A DNA stretch of 64,000 bases, taken from contig CP099840.1 in NCBI GenBank assembly GCA_030062745.1, positions 6,196,138-6,260,137 of the forward strand, written 5' to 3'. This document shows, piece by piece, positions 37,391 to 50,600 of the stretch; the first letter of the stretch is position 1, and each line of letters opens with the position of its first letter. The position numbers and the translations under genes were made by a program. Below the pieces are notes generated by a model that was not told the DNA's origin, searched no databases, and saw nothing but the letters and a program-made list of their open reading frames with translations. This DNA is from Capitulum mitella. Lineage: Eukaryota > Arthropoda > Thecostraca > Pollicipedomorpha > Pollicipedidae.

Positions 37391-38930
37391 GCTACCTCCT
37401 ATGTCAGAAAGTCTGGCTTTCACCAGAAGCCATTTGATACCATCCAGATTAAATTATTTCCCAAAGTGATAAAATTAAACATCCCAATGACTGCCTGCTA
37501 TGGTGGTCACATATATTCATTCCAACAGTGGAAACAACATTTTCAGTCTTCTTTTATGCATTACTACCAGGATAACATTATGTTTTCCAAAGCTAGGGGG
37601 CCACTTTATGGGCTATCTTTCTACCTCTGCTAGTGGTGCTGCTACTGGTCACAAATTGCAGGATCAATAATATATTCAACAAAACCATGCTTTTATGACA
37701 GGCTGTGCCTCATGCATATGAAATAACTTAACATGCTGTACTTCAGAAAACTGATGTCATATCATTGTACCCACATGGCAAAATAAGCTAACATCTTGTG
37801 AAGCATTTAAGGCAACATATTGGATAAATCTAGTGATTGGAATGCATATTCATGGGAATGAGCACCAGTGCACCAAAGCTACATACTCAACATGAAAGCA
37901 ACAATAGGAAACAAGTTGTTTCCTGTGAATGGCACTGATGCTGCTCATCTAATATATATCAATTGACACTACATAACAGGGCCTCATCTCAAGAAAACTG
38001 AGTTAAACATAATCAGAAATAAATCACACAATCCAAGAATTAAAATGCTTTAATACCATACATATATTAATAAAAGGGACAGAAATACAACCATAAAACA
38101 CCTCATAGCAGCAGAGGTTGCAGAGAGGGTTACCATTCCCAGGCAACAGGTGATGACACATGTAACACTCTAAAACTGTACTTTGGTAAAATTGCTGTTC
38201 TTTTATAGGGTCATGTGCTCCATCACAATCACATCACTGGAAACCAGGATTTGCAATGATATGATCATAACAAAAGAGCATGAGGTACTTTTGGTGATCA
38301 TATAACCAATTTCAGTGAGGAGATGAGCCCACCTGACCCAATCATTACCTGATAACAAGCCAGATCCAGAAAATGTCAGGCTGAGCAGCAATAATGAGAT
38401 AGGTATAAGACATGAGATGATGAGTAAATGCATTGACCAATACCCATGGCCAGTCAATTTTAGTGAAATTGGAAAGATTTAACCACTATGGATTTACCAA
38501 GACTCATGATGCATGCATAGTACCCAAAATTACTTCCCAAGCAGAACAATACTTAATGCTGCACTACAAATGCAGAGTGCTGGACATGTTCACAGTTCAC
38601 CATTACCAGGCAATGAATCCACTGCCCATGTTGTGGCAATCTCCTATATCCCTTTCTCTGGGTTCATTACTGAGTTTTGTAGCCAAAGGTGAAAGAATGT
38701 GCCCTTTTTTTGGGAAAAATTGTATAGAAGAAATGTTTCTCCAAATACAAATCTTGACATGCTGACAGATGCAAACCAGAACAGGCCTGACTGACCTTGG
38801 AAGGATGTTTATAACTTCAAGGCTTTTGATCTCATTGCTTCTATATGACCGCAATTAATCATGACTTTGTCCTTCCCTACACAAATAAAACAGGAGGAGC
38901 ACGGCTAGACTATATCAAGGCCGTGTAGCT

Positions 38931-39439
38931 GAATTATATCAAGGTCTTTGTTTTACCAAAAAGAAACAGCGGAGTAACGACTAAGTCTTTGTACAAGATA
39001 GAACCCGAGGGGATGTCTTTCAACCAAAAACGCGTAAAATGCTCGTTCTGGCGCACTGTCGACAGTCTCAACATCTTGATATCGCCAACATCATATTGCG
39101 AGAACTCGCAGATTGGTGGACGTCTGCAGGTTATTAACCAATGAGATTGAAGATTTGTAATGACTACGGTTGCCATGTACTGATTTAAGTAATCTAAGAA
39201 CAGGAGAATCGTAAGCGTAACCCATGCTAGTACTGTTTGCCGGAAACAGTCACTGTCGTTTGCTCGTGTAAGCGTTTGCGTGATGCCGGGTTGCTTTTGA
39301 CAAGGTTGATTCTAGACGCTGAAGCTCCAGACACGGTTTAGACAATTTCTTCCTTGAACATCCACTGATTGTAACATCTAGCCAGTTTCTTGGCTTTTAC
39401 CGTGTCGGTGACTGGTCGCAGTGGATCTCATTGTACAAG
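38931..39439. promoter_or_regulatory. Shared promoter interval of TADA1 (-) and PPP6C (+)
   Basis: About 500 bp with normal CG density between two CG-depleted transcription units, immediately upstream of the PPP6C start codon and at the 5' end inferred for TADA1. There is no TATA box; a CCAAT element in AACCAATGAG is near 39,138. The TADA1 non-coding first exon should lie here, because its first coding exon begins with a splice acceptor. Exact start sites are not resolved. Confidence 0.6.
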
Positions 39440-42400
39440 ATGGGGGACGTGGATAAATGGATAGAAATCGCTAAGGACTGCAAATATCTCCCAGAAAATG
39501 ACCTTAAGGTATGTGCTCTTGTTTTATTGTATACTGTATTTATGGAATTGGCTTGAAATGTACATGTTGAATTATGCAATGTATTAAATGCCTTCAGCTC
39601 ATGTTAGATATTCTGTTGAAGAATACTAGAGCAGAGTTGAAAGGGCGTTTTTTAGGTGTCAGAGCACACTAAAAAATATATATATTCTTAAGCACAATAT
39701 ACTCCCAAAGTCTGATGTTGCACCTCTACCAAAAAGCCACATTATAACCATGCTGACAAATTTCTAACTCTGAAAGAAAATGACTCTCTCCATTCAATAA
39801 CAGTGAGGTGTGGTGTCATCACTGATTTACACCAAGGATGCCAAATACCATTAGTACTCTGCAGAATTTTGTACTCAAGATGAGGTTGGAAAAGATGCTG
39901 TTTTCGTATTGTTGAACATCAGAAAATATGTGCCCTAAAACATTGTGTACTGTAAAGATGTGGTATTGTGCCTCCATAAAAAGCTGTACTCTGATCATGT
40001 TCACAGAGTTGTGACTCTGCAGGCAAATGACTGCCTTAATTCAGTAAGAAAAAAAGGTGTCATTTCATTACTGACTTATGCCAAGAATGTCGGCTTAAAC
40101 CAGTATTGCTCTGCAAAATTTGGTACTTAAGACAAAAACTGTATACCATAATCAAGAACAAAAACCAAATTCCCAGCCCTGGTCCAGAACAAAAATTATA
40201 CTCTCGACACTAAGAACAGAAACATCATTTCCAAGCCTGCAGTGGAGAGAAAGACATCCTATATTTTAGCACAAAGTCCCATTTAGGGTCAGTGCTGGTT
40301 AAAGTTTTAGTTAAAAGCATCAGTGATGAAGAGTGGGTACAAAACATAAAGGAATGTGTATTTCATTTTTGTCTCCATGTGCCATTTCATGACAGTGGAG
40401 AATTGTTCAGAAGCTTGGCACATTTCCTTGTGTGAAATGTTGTGCACTCCCTTTATGTGCAGGATTCCAAGGCATGTTTCTTTGAATATCTTGCCAGGAT
40501 AAATATATTAAATGCAAAGAAACTTACAACAGCATTGTCACAAAACTTTCTGATGCTTCTGCATGGTAATCATTTGCTGAGGTGATAGTTTCTCTGGCAT
40601 TGAGTCATCTTCCTGTTTTTGTGCTACACATTGGATTGCATTCTGCCCAATTGATGAGGCTGATCAAACATGTGTGCACTCTCATGCACAATGATGATGG
40701 TGTTTTGAATGCAGGTTCCTTCATTATGTCATTTACTGGGTCTATGTCAAAACCTTTTTGTCTTTGTTGCAGCCATCAGCAAGTATTCCTTCAGCATAAC
40801 ACACACAACTTACCATGGCCTTTTGTGGTCATGACCAGCATGCCATGCAATCTTTGTCTCACAAGGCTGTCTAATCTGTTTTCATTTTTGGACATTTGTG
40901 ATCTGTGCACTTCATGCCATGATCACCAGATGTGTTGATGATGCATATGGCAGTTGATATAGGACTGTTTTTTAAGACTTGCTCTTTGTTTTCAGAGCCT
41001 GTGTGATGTTGTCTGTGACTTGCTTATGGAAGAATCCAACATTCAGCCAGTGCCTTGTCCAGTGACAGTCTGTGGGGATATCCATGGGCAGTTCTATGAT
41101 CTGGAAGAGCTCTTCAGAACTGGTGGACAGGTACAAATTTTATAAATTTTCACTGACACTGTTCCATGAGTTATTTTACATTGCTTAGTGGAATGACATT
41201 TTAATTGGACCTTGAAAATATGCCTTTTTGGTAGAAGAATGGAAATATTGAAAACATATCAGTGTATGACATATTACTACATACACCTATAAACAGTTAC
41301 AATATGTGATGAAAATTCATGGTTTATTGCTTCAGTCATAGCATGAGAAGGAAATACCTCTGTTTCCATCATCCAGAGGTAGTGTTTTCCATATCCCGAA
41401 GAATACCATTCCCAGCCATTTGTCTTATGTGACAATCTGATGCAGGTGCCAGACACCAACTACGTATTCCTGGGCGACTTCGTGGACCGGGGCTACTACA
41501 GCCTGGAGACGCTGACCCGCCTGCTGACGCTCAAGGCCAAGTGGCCCGACAAGATCACCCTGCTGCGTGGCAACCATGAGTCGCGTCAGATCACGCAGGT
41601 GTACGGTTTCTACGGTGAGTTCGGTCGATGGGTGGGCAGGATGGTATCCAGCATGTCATCAAACCGCTGGGTGGTACCTGCGGTGGAATGTTTGGTGGAT
41701 TGTTTGCATTAGTGGCTCCCATTGGGAACCAAAATGGTTGTTTGGTTAAATCGTGTTTTGTGGTCGTCGGGATCTCCTTTGTTGTAGTCTATTAAGAGAA
41801 ACAAGGCCGTGCTCCTGGAACTAGTTAAGAACACACTGAAAAGTTCCATGTTTTACAAGCTTGGAGTGTCGTGATATTACTCAGATTGGTCTTGCACGAT
41901 GCTGTTCGTCATCCATAGTCACTGCGTCTGGCCGTTTTGTTTCAGATGAATGTCAGAAGAAGTATGGGAATGTCAATGCCTGGAAGTACTGCTGCAGAGT
42001 GTTTGACTTGTTGACTATTGCTGCAGTAAGTGAAATCATTTCTGCTAAACTGTGTATGGTTGACTGAAGTTTCGTCCTCCCATAACTGCATTTCACAAAT
42101 CCTTCTAACTTATCCCATGCCAGTGGTTTCACAAAGCTTTCTTTTGGTTCTGGACACTGTTTCATTAAATCTTAAGAACCAACCTATTTCTTACGTCAAT
42201 GCTCAGGCCTCTATTCCATCCCATTCATCGCGTGATGAGACGTTGTGTCTGCTTGTGTCTCACGTTCTTAACGAGCTCTCGGCCGCCCCGTGGTACCACC
42301 TGACTGACCTGCGTCTCGGCCGGCGGCGGCGGTCCCTCCCCCCGCAGATTATCGAGGACGAGGTGCTCTGCGTGCACGGCGGCCTGTCCCCCTACATCCG

Positions 42401-43821
42401 ATCTCTGGACCAGATCCGCGTCATCGACCGCAACCAGGAGATCCCCCACCAGGGTAAGTCGCGCCCCGCCAGAGGCCGCGAGCGCCGCCAGGCCACAGAA
42501 ATTAGAAGGGCCAGGGTGGATTAGCCGGTGGGATGGGATTGAATAGTCTGCCAACGTCATGAAAGCGTCACGATGCTTTCGTGACGCTGGCAGCCGCCAG
42601 CTACGCTGGCGCGAGATGGTCGTGTGGGCCGATTTGTGAGTGTTATCCTGCTTGGATAGCAGTGGGCACCACCGGAAACCTCCGTCATGATTAAGAGAGG
42701 GATATTGTCATCCCTGTTTTGGGCAGCCTTCGCCTTGTTTGTTAAAGGCCTGCGATTTGGTGACACTTTCCGGTAGAATATCTTGTCACGTAGAGAACAA
42801 AAAAGGTCGGTCTTAAGGCAATGGCGTGGCACGACATAACACATAGGACGGTCAGCCGCCCCAAGCGCAAACCCTGGTGTTAGTGAACGTGCGAAGCACG
42901 TTCGTAATGATGGGCGAAAAGCTCTTCGGTTGGGTTGTGGAAACTCCCCTGTCGAACTTCTAACCTTCTGATCAGAAGCAAATGATATTTGGCACACGTA
43001 ATCGTTGTTTGCTGAACTGATTGCGCTGCATGTGTGAAGACCGTAGAATGGATTGAAGATGAGTGGTCGGGGTTTTTCACGAAGGGACAAAAGACATTTA
43101 AAAGATTTGCTAATGATCCATGTTATATGATGTGCTAATGAAGAGGGGCGAGGATAAAGTCTCATTGTGGCGTAAGCCGCCTCGTGACTCCGCGTGACGG
43201 GGCTCGGGATTCCTCTGGACCAAGCACGGGAATAGGTCAGCCCCCCCCCCCCCACACACACATACTTTGTGCTCGGTTGCCACGGCGACGAACCCTCCCC
43301 AGCGGCTGGGGAAGTGAGGAATGAGAACGCTTGGGGAGGTCAGCCCTCCTCACCCCTCCAGCGATGTCTTGTAAATCCGGGTCAAAGGGCATCATGAGTA
43401 AGCCACTATGGGCTCGGTGTGCGCTTGCAGAAGCACGTCCCGAGCCACTTGACAAGGCGCGTTCGTTTTCACGGAGCCAGGTGTCTGCGTGACACCCACT
43501 TGCTGCCTGGCAGGAGCGTTTTGTGACCTGGTTTGGTCGGACCCCGAGGACGTCGACTCGTGGGCCACCAGTCCCCGCGGCGCCGGCTGGCTCTTCGGCG
43601 CCAAGGTCACCCACGAGTTCATGCAGGAGAACAGTCTGAAGCTGATCTGTCGGGCTCACCAGCTGGTGAACGAGGGTGAGACCGTGCCGCTAGCCGTACG
43701 TTCCGTTTGCCTGGCATTGTGCAGTCATCTTGAATGACACGCAGACGCAGTCTGCGTGCAGTATTTTTTCTCGCGCTACGGTGATGTATGTCTCGAAAGT
43801 TACCCTGGACCCTTTGGTGCT

Positions 43822-43871
<50 letters not shown>

Positions 43872-44600
43872 CACCTTGATTTAAACACCATGATTTAGGC
43901 CTCGTTTGCAATGGACGTATCGTTTGCCACGCAAGTAAGTGGTAATCTTGTTTGAGGCCATCTCTAAATGGCAGTGAATCGATGGCTTTGATGTTAGTCA
44001 TGTTGTGGCAGCTTGCTGTTTAGACTTGAACCCTTTCGTATAAACTGCTCGAAGAGGAAATCCTGCCGACAAACTGCCGAGTCAAGCTGAATTTTCCGTG
44101 AAGGCTGTAAACCGGTTCTCCCTGGATTTTTCCAACATTTTGCAGTTAAGATGGAATCAGCGACGTTCGCTGAGTGCGTGAAACAACAATGACGTCTTTT
44201 TTGTAAAAGAGAACGTCTGTAGTGCGTGTCGAATATGAGGTACTCTGCCACGTGCGGTCCTGGTGTTGGCTCGCTGCACTTCGTTGCTTGGCTCGTTGTG
44301 TGTTGTGCATGCGGTTATTGGCACGGCTCCCCTCGTGCGGGTGTGGCTGTTGTTCGTTTGCGTTCTCCGTCATCTCGTTTGCGCTGATAGTCGGGTGTGT
44401 CTTGCGCAGGGTACAAGTACGTGTTCGACGAGAAGCTGGTGACGGTGTGGTCGGCGCCCAACTACTGCTACCGCTGCGGCAACGTGGCCGCCGTGCTCTG
44501 CTTCAACGACATCAACAACAAGGAGGTGAAGATCTTCCGCGCCGTGCCGGAGGAGAACCGGAAGGTGCCGCCCAGCATCACGACGCCCTACTTCTTGTAG
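39440..44600 (+). CDS. PPP6C: Serine/threonine protein phosphatase 6 catalytic subunit
   Basis: PP6 catalytic subunit of the PPP family. It dephosphorylates Ser/Thr in complexes with SAPS and ankyrin subunits and acts in mitosis, DNA repair and signalling. Seven exons: 39,440-39,508; 40,996-41,130; 41,446-41,614; 41,946-42,025; 42,348-42,453; 43,514-43,675; 44,410-44,600. All introns are GT-AG with matching phases; product 303 aa against 305 in human. Metal-binding and catalytic motifs are intact: GDIHG (residues 50-54), GDFVDRG (78-84), GNHE (110-113), [11 protein letters not shown] near the C terminus. PP6 is chosen over PP2A or PP4 from [14 protein letters not shown] at the start, the [23 protein letters not shown] block, [22 protein letters not shown] and the TTPYFL end. 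The start has a purine at -3. Exons 1-2 lie in CG-poor DNA, exons 3-7 are CG-rich. It is divergent to TADA1 and convergent with SNX3. Confidence 0.96.
39690..40135. repeat. PPP6C: Diverged tandem duplication in PPP6C intron 1
   Basis: Two direct copies about 250 bp apart share AAAAAGC-(A)CA/TGTACT, CATG(C/T)T, AACTCTG/GACTCTGCA, AAATGACT, TGGTGTCAT-ACTGA-TTA, CTCTGCA(A/G)AATTT-GTACT. Both are CG-poor. Confidence 0.5.
43240..43253. repeat. C homopolymer followed by (CA)n
   Basis: A C14-type run joined to a short CACACA stretch in PPP6C intron 5. Confidence 0.85.
43823..43864. repeat. PPP6C: (TA)n microsatellite in PPP6C intron 6
   Basis: About 21 uninterrupted TA units, a frequent source of frameshifted spurious IYIYIY frames on the minus strand. 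Confidence 0.95.
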
Positions 44601-47600
44601 TGGCCGTGGCGGCGGCGGGCGGTGGCGGTCGTAGCGAGCCCGCGTCCCCTGAGATTGCCGGTCGGTGCAGGGGTGGCGAGGGGGGGGGGGCGCATGCTGT
44701 TGTAGGCCGGAGCCATGGCGGGCATCCGGCGCGCTGTTCGGGGGACATTCCGTGCGATTGCGACGAGTGGTGAGCGAGTGCCATCCTGAGGGCTCTGGTC
44801 CCTGCTGGGACTCGCGCTTCTCTGAGGTACGTGTCTGTGGTGATGCGGGACCGCTCCGTCGGTGGCGCGCTCCCGCCTCCACGTGCGGGAGGCAGACCAG
44901 CCCCCGGCGCCGCCGGCGGGCGGACGCTGCGTCTGTGCGCTCGTGAGCTGTCGCGCGCTGAGCGGCGGAGCGGCTCCTGTCAAGAGGACGGCGCCGTCTG
45001 AGGCGTCTGAGGCCGCCGGCTCAGGACGGCGAACTCCAGCGGCGACTGAGGTGACCAGCTGATGCGGAGGCGCGCCTCGGCCGGCCTGTGTGTACTCGTT
45101 AGCGTCCCGTGCCCCGCCGTGTTGAGTAGGCGCCAGAGTGTCCCCGCCGCGCCACGGATGGCTGTCGGCCGTCGGCCGTCGCCGACCGCCGGCGGCGGAG
45201 GCGTCGAACGCCCACTGGGCGGCCGCAGCTCGGCGTCGGCCGCCGCGGCTGCTGAGGCCGCGCCGCACCCGTTCCCACTGTCCATCGTCCCGGCGACTGC
45301 TGCCACGTGCTGTCTGTCGACTGTTTTATAAGCAGGACCATTGTCGGATAGCCCGGCCGTCGCCATCGGTCACCATCGTTTAACCGAAATACAGCCCGCA
45401 ATTTGCACCGGCGCTTTCCGCGTGCTGACGAAGATTGTCGCAGCGTGGATATCGGGGAACACGAACGACTGCTGCTTTTGTCGATGTCGGGATTCCGCTC
45501 GTTCGCTCAAAGCCGACGCGAGGATCTCGCTCGACCGCTGTGGATTTCAGTTCGAAATAACTCATCGCCGATCTAAACGGATGTGCTGGGGAAGGGAGCG
45601 CTGGACATGACTTGGACCGCAGCCGTTAGTTGAACATCATCTGCCGACGACAAAACCGCGACATCTGGCGGGTCACCGTTCTTTGGAGAATGTTTCTAAG
45701 ACACGGTAACGTAATCTGAGACACTTGCGCCGAAGCAGTCACAGGTGCCGTAGTGCGTACGGCCAGTAACCGTAACCAAGGTTTTCCTACCACACGGTAC
45801 GTAAAACGCATCCCAACAGCTATGCCACCGGTGCTCGAGTCTCGGGTCTATCGCCTGACGTTATTTCATCAGGCTGATGCAAGGTGTCTTCATGGTCACC
45901 ATCCAATCGGTCGTGAGGGCCATCAATGCTCCTGTCTACAGTGATGGCATAGAAGCTCCGGCCAAAACTTTGCGATGTCATCATGACTGGCGACTGGATG
46001 CCTGATGACAGGACAACTATGAAAGGCTCGGAGCGTGATGCCGAGTCAAGCAAAGGTCATAGCCTGAGACGAGAGAAGGTAGCCAGGCAGCGCCGCAAGT
46101 TGGTCGAACATAATTGTGTTTGTATAATGGTTAAACCGCTTGGAACAATAACCAAAAATCGCCCACAGGGTCCATGAACAATCGCGACCATACATTACAG
46201 TTACTTAGACAGTTACAATGACAGGGACTCAGTGCGTCCTAGCCTTTACATCCCGCAGTGCGGCTTAACAACTATCCAAATCGGGTCGGCGGTGTCAACG
46301 CCGCTGAAGCGATACAGCGGGACGGACCCCGTGCGGTTTCTCACGGGAAAATAATTCGTCTTTGCGAGCAGATAACGAAACACGCTACCTATGTTCTCAA
46401 ACGAATGTGCTCCCTGAAGCGTTTTAAACGCACACCGCACAAAATAACGGTCTGTCACTGCACCAGCCCTCAGCGTTTGCTCTCGAAAGTACCGCATTCG
46501 CCCCTTTTCTGGCTGCTAGCTGCTCATTTTCGCTTCTTCTGCGGAGATGACAGTCACTCGGCGCTGTAGACGTTTATCGAACATTCGTGGGAAGGTTTGT
46601 TGCTTCTTTCCTACGCTAAACATCGGGACCGATTGTACTTTACAGAACGGCAGAGCCGAGATGCTTGGCATGACTGCAGAGGTGACGTCAATTAGAAAGG
46701 TACACTGTTAAAACCCTACAGCGCATTCAAGTCAGGACGCAGTCTAACGTAACGTGCATCGAACTCCCCGAAACAGCATTGTCCAGAGACATACCAAAAG
46801 CGACAGGAATCTTAACACGAAGCGTTCGACCAACCATCGGTCTTCCACATACATAATGAATACGACGGCACTGATCACAAAGTATATTCGCATGCAACCA
46901 TAACAACTGCTTAGCATAAATCCTTACATAAATAGAGCATTCCACCAAGCAAACTGGACACTGCCGGCGTCCGCGGAGCGCCCAACAGCGTGCCGATGCC
47001 GGCGTGGTGATGGGACAGTGCGGCCGCTGGATACGAGGTAACCCGGCGGGGCGCCACCGACACCCAGCGGCGGCCGCCGCCGGCCGGGCGTCCGTAACGA
47101 AACCAAGCGCGAGCAGAAGCACACCAGTGGTACAGGGAGGGTTACGCTGACAGATAAGCATCGAAAGATAAACGGAATATGGCTTATCACGCGAGCGACG
47201 GGGGGCGGGTGGGCGGCGCGGTCGTCGGCCGCCGTGCCGCACGGAGAGAACAACCCGCAAGGCCAAGTCGCAGGGTTGCGCAGTTCCACCTCAGAGCAGG
47301 CAGCGCCACGCGGCGACGCACGCCGCACGTGCCGGCGCGCGCGCGCAACAGCTCAGGCAGCTCGCCGGTCGCCGTGTTGCGCTGCACGCCACACCGCAGC
47401 CCGGCGACTGACCGGTGTCGGGCCGGCCGCGACCAGCCGCCGCCGCGTGACACCCGAGCCAGCGTCAGAGGCCGGGCGGCACCGCCGCCTCTGGTCACAC
47501 GACCACACGCTGCGCCCCAGACCGAGTGCCGTCCCAGCCCGACCGGCACTCGCTCTCCCTCACTGCGCGCCTGGCAGCCCCGGCACCCGCGCCCGTCGCG

Positions 47601-47721
47601 CCCTCTCGCGGCGGAGCCCAGCGCCCCACGAGCCGAGCGCCGCACGGCTGCGGACCTCGCGTTGCCTGGCGAACGAGCGCGCCCTGACGACACGGCCGCC
47701 ATCTATCGGCAGGCCGGGCCA
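44601..47721. other. Tail-to-tail interval between PPP6C and SNX3
   Basis: Both genes end into this 3.1 kb. Its two flanks, 44,600-45,300 and about 46,960-47,720, are very GC- and CG-rich and probably include the 3' untranslated regions. The centre (45,400-46,900) is ordinary. Long overlapping frames in the flanks are composition artefacts. No AATAAA is placed confidently for either gene. Confidence 0.45.
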
Positions 47722-50141
47722 CTACATGTTGCGGATCTTGCCCGGGACGTAGTTTTTGTCAATGACGGGTTCTTGCAGGAACATGTGCAGGCAGCGTTCG
47801 TTCTGGGCCAGTGGGTGTCCGGCGACCCTGCAACGGCACCAACATTAGACGCACAGTCCATCGCGGAGCCCTGCTCCGCTGCTGCACTTGTGAAAAGCAC
47901 TGTGGATACGTGGTAATACAGAGCTAGACTCATACCCAGTGTGTGTCGGGCACCGTGGGTTCGATACTCAAGACGAACTATTTCATTCGAAACAGCGAGG
48001 CTCGTTCAAGACCTGACAGACAAGACAAGACAAGACCACGGGACGGCCGTGCCATGGCCTTGTCGGGACGTACAAGATCATCACTGACATATGGTCTGGT
48101 GCCTGGGGCGAGACTTCCCCACATTTGCTGGCGGGGTGCACCATCTGTATGAGCTTCTCTTGGTACAAAACCTGGTTCCGGCACCGTCTACTTTAAAACT
48201 GGAGCGAACAACAGGCACAAAATGTAGATCTAGTACATCGCAAACGTGGACTGTTACACGTCTCCTCCCCGGCGTTTAGCGAAAACACCTCCCGAGCAGG
48301 CCAGCACAGCGTTCCGGCCACTGGCCAGACGTGCACTCCTGGCGGCGACTCACTTGTTGATGAACACCTCGAGGGCCGTGCGCCGCTCCTCGATAAAGCC
48401 CTCCTCGTAGATGCCGTCATCAGAGCGGAATGGCAGCTGGCGCTTCAGGGCCTTGCCCGGTAGGGTCGGCACCACGATCTGCCGACGAAGAGGGGCTCAA
48501 TCAGGCAGCCTCGACGGCGCGACTGCTGAAGCGGGGCGGGCAGTGCAGGCGCTCGCTTATTTTGGCCGCGGCGAGAAATTAGCGCTGCGCTTCGGGGACG
48601 ATCAATTACCTGGGCGCTTTGATTCACCGGCGAAAGGTTTGAATCCCGAGAGAAAGTGTTTTTCAGTAATTTCGCCTACGCCTTAGCAAGAAATTCCACT
48701 CCGAACCATCAAGAACTATTTTTTTCCATCACCGGTTTAATATTTGCTACGTCCCATGACTTTGACAAATTTATACTCATATGTTGCTCGGTTTTCACCC
48801 ATATGCTATCAAGAAACCCTACTCCAAAACATCCCAAATTACTTCTTTCCATCCCCGGCTCAATATTTCTTACCTCCCATAGCTTGGACAAATCTAATAT
48901 AAAAGTACTGTACTACAAATCTATCCTACATTGTGCAACCCTTCTCAGTACGTCTTTTACAAGGATTTGAAACATTGTCGTTCTCTCACAAACGCCACCA
49001 TATATTCCGCAAATCGCTGCACTTGCCGGATCTAGGAAGTTCTAAAATGACCATGACGACGAATTATGTTTTAACATTCCCATAAAACGCTCAGACTTTG
49101 ACGGAGACACCATACAAATTTCGGTACTGAGTTCGCTTAGGTATTCGCACAGCAAAGCAATAATCTGTGCTTTACGTATTTCCACACAATGACAGCTGTC
49201 CATGACACTTCCCAGCCCCATCATACCTCAACTTCCGTCAACAATAACGCTAATCAAACCTTTGGATTTCAAAATTGATACCCTCGTACTTGGATGTTAA
49301 GCAGCGAACGAAGAGATCAAATTTCTACGACTGATTCGGAGTCTGCACTGATCAAAGCATAACTAGACCAGCGCAATGATGCTAATAAACACAGACGTCC
49401 ATGCGAGGCCTTTAGGCAACTGTTCTGAGGCCATCACCACTCGTTCTCACCTTGCTGTCCCTCTCCAGTTCGCTTCTCAGCCACTCAAACTCACTGTAGC
49501 GCCGACGCACACTTGATTCCTTCACTTTAAACACAGGGAGATTCGTCTGGAAAACAGGACAATAATGCGACTGTTTCTCTGCATGACCGGGAGGGTAGCG
49601 ATGTCAATCTAAAAACGGAAAAATATTTCTTGGCACCATTGCTCATGACACTGATCTAAAATACAGGGTAATAGTCCACTCATTTCTTAACTCTTGCGAA
49701 CTGTTATGTAATAATTAATTAGCAGAAATGCTTTGGCATAATTATGCCAGTTAAAAATGCAAGAAATGGTTCACTCTCAGTCTTTTCTTTTAAACGACCA
49801 TACTGCATGAACTTCTTATTTTGGACAGCAGAGCTTGCAAGGCTTCAATTAAGGCTTTAAGCAAGTTTGTTTCAGATGAGTCACTGGAAAGTCAATAATG
49901 CATGAATGCATTTCCACACAGATCATATGCATAATGCAACAGACAAAAGAATCATAAGACAATTATAATTGCTCACCCTCATCCGAACTTCATAATCTGT
50001 GTATCTTTTAGTCCCCAGTCCATGGGTTATTGGATTCACTACATCAATTTCCAAGAAATTCGCTGGAGCTGCATAGGCATCATCCAATGTCTGCTTCTTC
50101 GCCGCCAATCTCCGAGTGGCATCCAGGCTGTTCTCGGTCAT
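47722..50141 (-). CDS. SNX3: Sorting nexin 3/12, PX-domain retromer cargo adaptor
   Basis: SNX3 (Grd19 in yeast) binds PI3P on early endosomes and guides cargo such as Wntless to retromer. Four coding exons on the minus strand: 50,141-49,977; 49,546-49,451; 48,478-48,354; 47,827-47,722, all GT-AG and in phase, giving 163 aa (human SNX3 162). Visible hallmarks: DDAYAAPANFLEIDVVNP (residues about 20-37), ESSVRRRYSEFEWL (65-78, with the PI3P-contacting Arg-Arg-Tyr), LPGKALKRQLPFRSDDGI in exon 3, and the C-terminal AGHPLAQNERCLHMFLQ. The usual VVPPLPGK reads VVPTLPGK here, a Thr in the PPxP loop. The start is set by the family N terminus; an acceptor-like TTTTTCAG lies just upstream, so the first exon is probably non-coding and near 55.7-56.0 kb. 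SNX3 and SNX12 cannot be separated confidently from sequence alone; arthropods generally have one. Confidence 0.95.
48680..48900. repeat. SNX3: Diverged tandem duplication in SNX3 intron 2
   Basis: Two direct copies about 123 bp apart share CAAGAAA-CC-ACTCC, TTCCATC-CCGG, TCAATATTT/TTAATATTT, CCCAT-GCTT/ACTT and GGACAAAT/TGACAAAT. Confidence 0.6.
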
Positions 50142-50370
50142 GGTGTTTGCTGAAAAACGCGCAGTATTTAAATGCCAGGCAGCATCATGACCATGCATGC
50201 AACAGATAACTGTATCAATATCTGGGCTTAACAATATGCATTAAAAACTGCTGCTGACCCAGACTTAGTACAGTGCTGATTTTTCTGGTTACCAGGAGCC
50301 ACCATAACCACTTAGGGAAGAAACTGTGACAACGATATTAACTTTATCTTGTTGATGACATCTGATGTGA

Positions 50371-50600
50371 AAAATAAGGTTCTCTAGCATTAATACTTTA
50401 CAACCAGTCTTCCGCAATGGAAACGTTTTGTGAGACAAAGTAGAATAGGAAAGGTACATGACGTTTCATACCCACATCACCAGTTAAGGTTCTTGCATTA
50501 ATACTTCACAATTAGTCTTTGGCAATGGGAACCTTTTGTAACACATGGTAGGATACAACAGGAACAGGATGTTCCACAGCCACATCATCCATTCAAGTTA
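50371..50600. repeat. Tandem duplication, period about 113 bp
   Basis: Direct copies share AAGGTTCT-GCATTAATACTT, CAA-AGTCTT, GCAATGG-AAC-TTTTGT and CCACATCA. Located in the 5' intron of SNX3. Confidence 0.65.

Larger units (their letters stand above)
34881..38930. other. TADA1: CpG-depleted 5' part of TADA1
   Basis: The interval from the third coding exon of TADA1 to near its promoter has almost no CG dinucleotides. By eye I find none between 36,471 and 38,849. TG and CA are plentiful. It covers coding exons 1-3 and the long 5' intron. Downstream exons and the promoter keep CG. I read this as decay of methylated CG in the germ line. Confidence 0.75.

Noticed and set aside
38934-39176. An 80-codon minus-strand frame next to the TADA1/PPP6C promoter, considered as a TADA1 N-terminal exon
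   Set aside because: The only nearby donor leaves a phase that does not fit the next TADA1 exon, and family N termini begin where the 36,097 start does. It may overlap the non-coding first exon.
44588-45268. A 226-codon minus-strand frame after PPP6C
   Set aside because: GC-driven open frame in the probable PPP6C 3' untranslated region, with no similarity and no splice sites.
47179-47916. A 245-codon plus-strand frame over the SNX3 3' end
   Set aside because: It overlaps SNX3 exon 4 antisense, is Arg/Pro/Ala-rich like its neighbours in other frames, and shows no family similarity.
47900-47985. A B-box-like GGTTCGATACTC as a possible tRNA or SINE promoter
   Set aside because: No A box at proper distance and no cloverleaf pairing; no tRNA was found anywhere in the window.
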